Assembly (NCBI GenBank): GCA_016858145.1 | Contig: JAEHOE010000018.1 | Coordinates: 1 to 64,000 of the forward strand | Reading direction: 5' to 3' | Source of the DNA: Edaphochlamys debaryana | Taxonomy: Eukaryota > Chlorophyta > Chlorophyceae > Chlamydomonadales | Length of the DNA stretch: 64,000 nucleotides | Part shown: positions 59,874 through 64,000 of the stretch, in pieces | Layout: each line of letters opens with the position of its first letter | Position numbering within the stretch: the first letter of the stretch is position 1 | The notes under the pieces: model-generated | Databases searched by the model: none | What the model was told of the DNA's origin: nothing | Seen by the model: the letters and a program-made list of their open reading frames with translations, nothing else | Made by a program: the position numbers and the translations under genes

Positions 59874-62422
59874 TCAGTTTGGGTCCCGCGGCTCCACCCC
59901 CAGCCCGAGTCCTGGCTGCTTGCCAGTCGACGTGCCGCCGAGCTGCACCACGCGGCCATGCGGCCCCAGCACATACACCGGCACGGGCACCTGCCGCGAG
60001 AGCTCCCAGCCACCCACGGTCAGCTGCAGCGACAGCTCCGATAGGGCGGTCGAGCCCGGCGCGCGTGGTTTGACTCCGCACACCCCCGCAGTGATGCGCA
60101 GTTCCTCGCCCTCGCCCTCGCTACCCCCCCTCCGGGCTTCGTCTCCCAAAGCGGCACCAGCGGCCTGCTGGGCTCCGCCGCGTGATGCCAGGATGTGGGC
60201 CAGCCACAGCACGCGAAGGGGGGTCTCCAGCTGACGGACGGCGTCGTTCACTGCGGTCGCAATGGATGAGATGCAGGTCACGCAAGCTAACGTGAGTAAG
60301 GAATGTGAAGCGAGGCGAAGGGCAAGCGCAGCTAGTCAGGCATAAGCCCACTTCACCCGGACCCGTGGACCCCACCTTTGAGGCTGGTCTTGACCTCAAG
60401 GGCAACCAGCTCCGCTGCGTGGGGCCCATGCGCAGGAGTCCAGCGTGCCAGGTCGACCTCCAGCTTGTCCTGTTCCTTGCCGGCGGCAAGCAGGTGCAGA
60501 GCCAGCAGCGGAGCAGGCCCCCCTGCGAATGCTTTGGCCCCGTCACCGGAAGCCCCAGGAGCTAGGTCGGCGCCGCACAGCAGGGCTGCAAGCTCGCGTA
60601 GCTTGGCCCAGCGAGTTTCAGGATAGAGCGGGTCCCGAGCAACAAAGCTGGGCCTGGCTGCGTCTAACAACGGCAGCATCTCCTCGAAGGGAGGCCTCAA
60701 CGGTCCTGGAGCCTCCATGCGATCGATCAGAGCCTGGGCGTGCACGATGCAGAACACGGCATGTGGGTCGGGACACGAAGTGTGCACTCAAGGTGTGGGG
60801 TCCAGCCTGTGTGCTTCAACCAGAGCCGGCTGACAGCCGTCGAGACTGACGGCCTCACCTGCAGTGCTGCCGCTTCTGGCGCAGCCGGCTCGTCCCCCAC
60901 AAGGCCCCTGTGCACCAGGCGCAGCACCGTGCAGGCCACAGCGCAGCGGTCCTGCGGCACCGGCGGGATCATATGCGTTGCAGTGCATGGCGCGTGAACA
61001 GCTGCCAGAAGGCTAAGGGCCAGGGCACCCACCCCGGGCGTCACGGACCGCGCGCACCCCGCTCAGAGGGCCCCCGCCCAGCCCACGCACCTGCAGCGAG
61101 CTAAGCAGGCCCCTCAGCACAGCCTCCGCCGTGCCCTCCCCCATGAAGCCATCCAGGTCAGCCCCGCTCCGGACGTGCACGTTGTGGCAGCCCTGGAGCT
61201 CGGGCGGAAGGCCCTGCTGGACCTGGGGGCGCAGACGAAAGGCGGCATTAGTGGCTACTACATCAGGGGGCGGCAAGGGCCATTCCAGCCTCAAGTGCGG
61301 AGCCAAACATACTGATCATGCATCCACTCGACGACTCTTACCATGAACTCAGCCACACGCCCATGGAAGTCTCCAAAGTTGCCCGCCGTCATCGTAGCAA
61401 ACTTGTGGTTCTCGTCCACCACAAGCCTCAGCTTCTCCAGCTCGCTGGCCAGCCTCGCGTTCTCCGCCCGCAGCCCCTGCGCCTCCCTGGCCCCCTGGGC
61501 CTTGAGCGCTGCCACCTCCTGCCTCAGCTGCTGCACCTGCCGGGACTGCTGCTCCCAGAAGTCGGCGAGCTGCCGCAACGGCCCCGCAACAGCCCCCACA
61601 GGCGCTTCTCGCTCCTGGGGCGGCGCCGCAAGGTCCGCCGGCGGAGGGGCTAGCGGTGGCGTGGGCGGCGTCCCCGCCTTCGCCTTTGTCCGGCGCCCCA
61701 GCTTGACCTCTGCCCCCATCTTGGGCGCGAGGGGCACAGCGGAATCTGAAGACCTCGCCGGCGTCGAGGCCGCGGCTGTCGCGGCCTTGTGCCCTAGCTG
61801 CTGCAGAGCCTGTGCAGCGGCAGACGCCTCCAGTCGCTGCCAGGCCTGAGCCACCCGCTGCCGGGCCCCCGACACCTCCCGAACTGCGGCCTCCAGATCG
61901 CGCCGCGTCTGCGCCAAGCGCTCGGCGGCGCCGGAGGTGGCCGTCTGGGCTGGGGCAGCGCTGTGCTGTGAAGCCCTGGCGTCCCCGAGTACCGCTGTTC
62001 CCCCACACCGCACCGCTCTCCCCATGGCACCGCTAGTGCCATTTGGTAAGGCTGCGATGTGCAGGCCCTTGGCCTGCTGGAGACAGGGGCGGGGGCAATG
62101 GCGCGAGGAGCGTTTGCGCGGGAAAGGCGCGGCACGGTTCGTGGCCCCTCAGCTGCCCAGGCGCCCCCACAATGCAGAGAAGGTCATCATCAGAAGGACA
62201 TACAAACTCGCCTGAGCGCTGCTGGCGGTGCTCAAGCGGCGCGCGTCGCGAAGCAGGCCATGCTCAGGGCATCGAGCAGAGCGCCGATTTGGGGCCAAAG
62301 CATCCATCGACAGCTTGTATGCTAGCATGCACAGCTACAGGTGTCACATGCACGCCGCGGGCCAGGCTAGCCAAGCTCTCGGCGACTTGCATCCATCGCT
62401 GCAGCACGAAAGGCGCGCCCAT
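59874..62422 (-). CDS. Unrecognised gene, tandem copy 2
   Basis: Same layout as the copy at 56555-59372. The start is ATG 62422 (MGAPFVLQRWMQVAESLASL). A small exon ends HGLLRDARRLSTASSAQ with a GC donor (GCGAGT) where copy 1 has GTGAAG. The long exon (about 61950-61340) has a stronger coiled coil (SRQVQQLRQEVAALKAQGAR, ARLASELEKLRLVVDENHKF) and a GTAAGA donor. It is followed by GLPPELQGCHNVHVRSGADL, ALIDRMEAPG, LEVDLARWTPAHGPHAAELV (exon about 60747-60375) and NDAVRQLETPLRVLWLAHIL with the final exon 60250-59874. The N-terminal exon has diverged most from copy 1, the last three exons least. Both copies seem open. Function unknown. Confidence 0.6.
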
Positions 62423-63120
62423 GGCTCAAGCCAGCTGTGGCGGTTAACTACATATGTATTGTGTATGCGAAGAGGGGCTTAAGCAGGCGAGGGGTGTGCC
62501 CGTCGGTGTGCCGGACGGCACGAACCGCAGCGGGACACGAAGGGGCAGAGGGGGCACGACGTAGCATCGTGCTGCCACCTTGCCAAGAGGGGGCACGACG
62601 CCATTCTGCCGACCAGTCCTCCCTGGCTGGATGACTTTCACCCCCGCCGGGGCACCGCGCAGCACGACGCTGCCGGCCTGCCGACCGGTCCTCCCTGGCT
62701 GGTGGAGGGGCACCTGGGCCAGGGCGCAGGGACCCCGTCGCACCGTCGCACCTCCCACGCCCCGCCCCGTCTCCCCGGTCCCTCTCCCTGGGGACGCATG
62801 CCAACAGCTAGGCTGCCAGGGATTGGGGCCATGCGGGCCAGGCCGGCAAATGGAACTTGCCCAAACCCCCTGCCCTCTACGACACGCGTGTCACCCACGT
62901 CCGCCGGCCGCCGCGTGGAGCACACACATTTGATGAAGCGTCGCTGACCAGTGGTCTATAAGAGTATCCTTACATGTCCAGAGCCATAGCGAGCTGTGAG
63001 AAGACGTGCTCAATCGCAAAGGGACCCAGCGCGCGAGTGCCGAACTGGACTGGCGATACGCGTATACTCCCTGTCATGTAGCTCTGCCGTTGGATTGGGG
63101 CGAGCCAGCACAGGGCAAGC
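62423..63120. other. Divergent upstream region with duplicated and repeated segments
   Basis: The first 280 bp match the region upstream of tandem copy 1 (59373-59600). It also contains two copies of a motif like CCGACCAGTCCTCCCTGGCT (about 62618 and 62684), also present once at about 59566. A TCTATAAGAG box at about 62955 lies 160 bp before the plus-strand gene that follows. Confidence 0.5.
62955..62964 (+). promoter_or_regulatory. TATA-like box TCTATAAGAG
   Basis: Located 157-166 bp before the ATG of the plus-strand gene at 63121, in the correct orientation. Assigned by position only. Confidence 0.35.
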
Positions 63121-64000
63121 ATGGCTGCCGGAAGGTCAATCGAGGCGACGCGGGTGCTCACTTCGGCTATGACCGCAACCAACGTTCTGGACCGCGTGTA
63201 CGCCTCAGAGCAGCTGCCCAGCGATGCCGCCAGGCAGGCGAGGTGCGTTCGCCTTTGGGTTCCAAGGCCGTGCCCCCCCTCACCCCGCCGCCCCCCTACT
63301 CGCAACCCCACCCCTCGACTCCTGGATTCCCTGATCGCAGGATCGACGCATGGAGGAATGCAATCAAGAACATGTTGGACTTCTTCTACCAGAAGTCGGC
63401 TGAGTGTGACAGCAGCTCACCGGCAGCGGTCCGGCAGGGAGGCGCGGAGCGCAGCCTGGCATGGCTCTCAGCCATGGATGAGGCGGGCGCGGCGGGCTGG
63501 CTGCTGAAAGCCCTGACCAGCCTAGCGGGCAACGCCGCTGTAGCCTGCGACCTATCCCCAGGGCCGCTCCAGCGCCCTCGTCCGATGCCCAGCGGTGATC
63601 GCGACGGTGGATGAGTTACTGGAGTTGACCCTCGCAGCACTGCGGACCGCGGGCGGGAGCATTATTGAGGGCCACGAGCGCGGGAACGGGCGTGCCTACC
63701 TGAACGTCGAGCTTGCGACCGCCCTGGCCCAAGCAGCCGCCAGCCTCACGTGCCTCACCGCTGCCGTGGCCAAGCCGGGGAGCGCGCAGCGTGCGTTCCG
63801 TGCGGAGGCTGAGCACCTCGGGCTCAACCCGTTGCGGAGCGCCGCAGAGTCCTGCGCCCGCCTCACCCAGTGCGGCTCCCAGTACGCAAAATTCTTCGCC
63901 CAGCTGGGGACCGCGCACGTCCGTGCGGCCACGGCAACTGGTGATGCGCCTCCCTCTGTGGACTGGCAGCTCCCGGCCCCTGCTCGCCAGCTGCTTGGGG
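63121..64000 (+). CDS. Unrecognised protein, 5' part only
   Basis: Exon 1 (63121-63242) encodes MAAGRSIEATRVLTSAMTAT. A GTGCGT...CAG intron joins in phase to exon 2 at 63341 (RIDAWRNAIKNMLDFFYQKS). That frame ends at 63614, but a second frame with clear coding character begins at about 63562 and is open to the window end (VDELLELTLAALRTAGGS, then SLTCLTAAVAKPGSAQRAF). The two are joined in frame by a GTAGCC...CCCCAG segment of only 22 bases (63540-63561), or else by a one-base shift. The predicted protein is helical and Ala-rich, with no recognised domain. It is truncated by the window edge. Confidence 0.55.

Noticed and set aside
60955..60990. Premature stop in the fifth exon of tandem copy 2
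   Set aside because: A TGA appears only in one alternative frame. In the frame that matches copy 1 and joins the next exon in phase (RCAVA ... LRLVHRG) the exon is open.
1..64000. CRISPR arrays, bacterial operons, insertion sequences
   Set aside because: No regularly spaced repeats, transposase motifs or ribosome-binding-site-led gene strings were seen; the gene structure is eukaryotic throughout.

Overview
The window looks like nuclear DNA of a chlorophyte green alga. It is GC-rich and dense with small exons. Introns are mostly 50-400 bp with GTGCGT/GTGAGT-type donors, a few have GC-AG ends, and proteins are rich in Ala, Gly and Pro. The clearest marker is a complete kelch-PPP phosphatase of the plant/green-algal BSL (PPKL) family. 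There is no bacterial operon structure, rRNA or CRISPR. All models were spliced by eye using GT/GC-AG borders, reading-frame phase and coding character, so first exons are the least certain part.

Region 1-14.3 kb is an orphan gene zone. It holds decayed minus-strand coding remnants (1-3.15 kb), three unrecognised co-directional genes with charged or low-complexity tails (3.4-8.6 kb), and members of one leucine-rich, F-box/LRR-like family: a broken copy at 9.2-11.1 kb and an intact one at 11.6-14.1 kb. The remnant at 1.4-3.15 kb appears to be a third, inverted copy.

Region 14.7-18.2 kb holds the last four exons of a TRP/polycystin-type cation channel with no pore or upstream exons, followed by a degraded repeat of its 3' end. 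From 18.2 to 28.5 kb are three well-resolved minus-strand genes: a small signal-peptide membrane protein, a GT2 glycosyltransferase of the TIGR04283 type, and the 13-exon BSL phosphatase (about 888 aa).

Region 29.8-38.8 kb holds two tandem minus-strand paralogs encoding unrecognised polytopic membrane proteins with Pro/Gly-rich tails. Both have an identical TATA-like decamer about 250-275 bp upstream of the start codon. From 40.5 to 47.4 kb a large minus-strand gene encodes a protein with three cyclic-nucleotide-binding-like modules and an 869-residue low-complexity C-terminal exon. Divergent from it, 48.3-55.9 kb holds a 28-exon coiled-coil protein ending in a Ser-Asp repeat.

Region 56.5-62.7 kb is a tandem segmental duplication of about 3.05 kb, with two minus-strand copies of one unrecognised gene plus their upstream DNA. 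The window ends in the 5' part of another unrecognised gene on the plus strand.

The main theme is local gene-family birth and decay: three separate families are tandemly duplicated or broken within 64 kb, beside conserved signalling genes (phosphatase, cyclic-nucleotide sensor, channel remnant).
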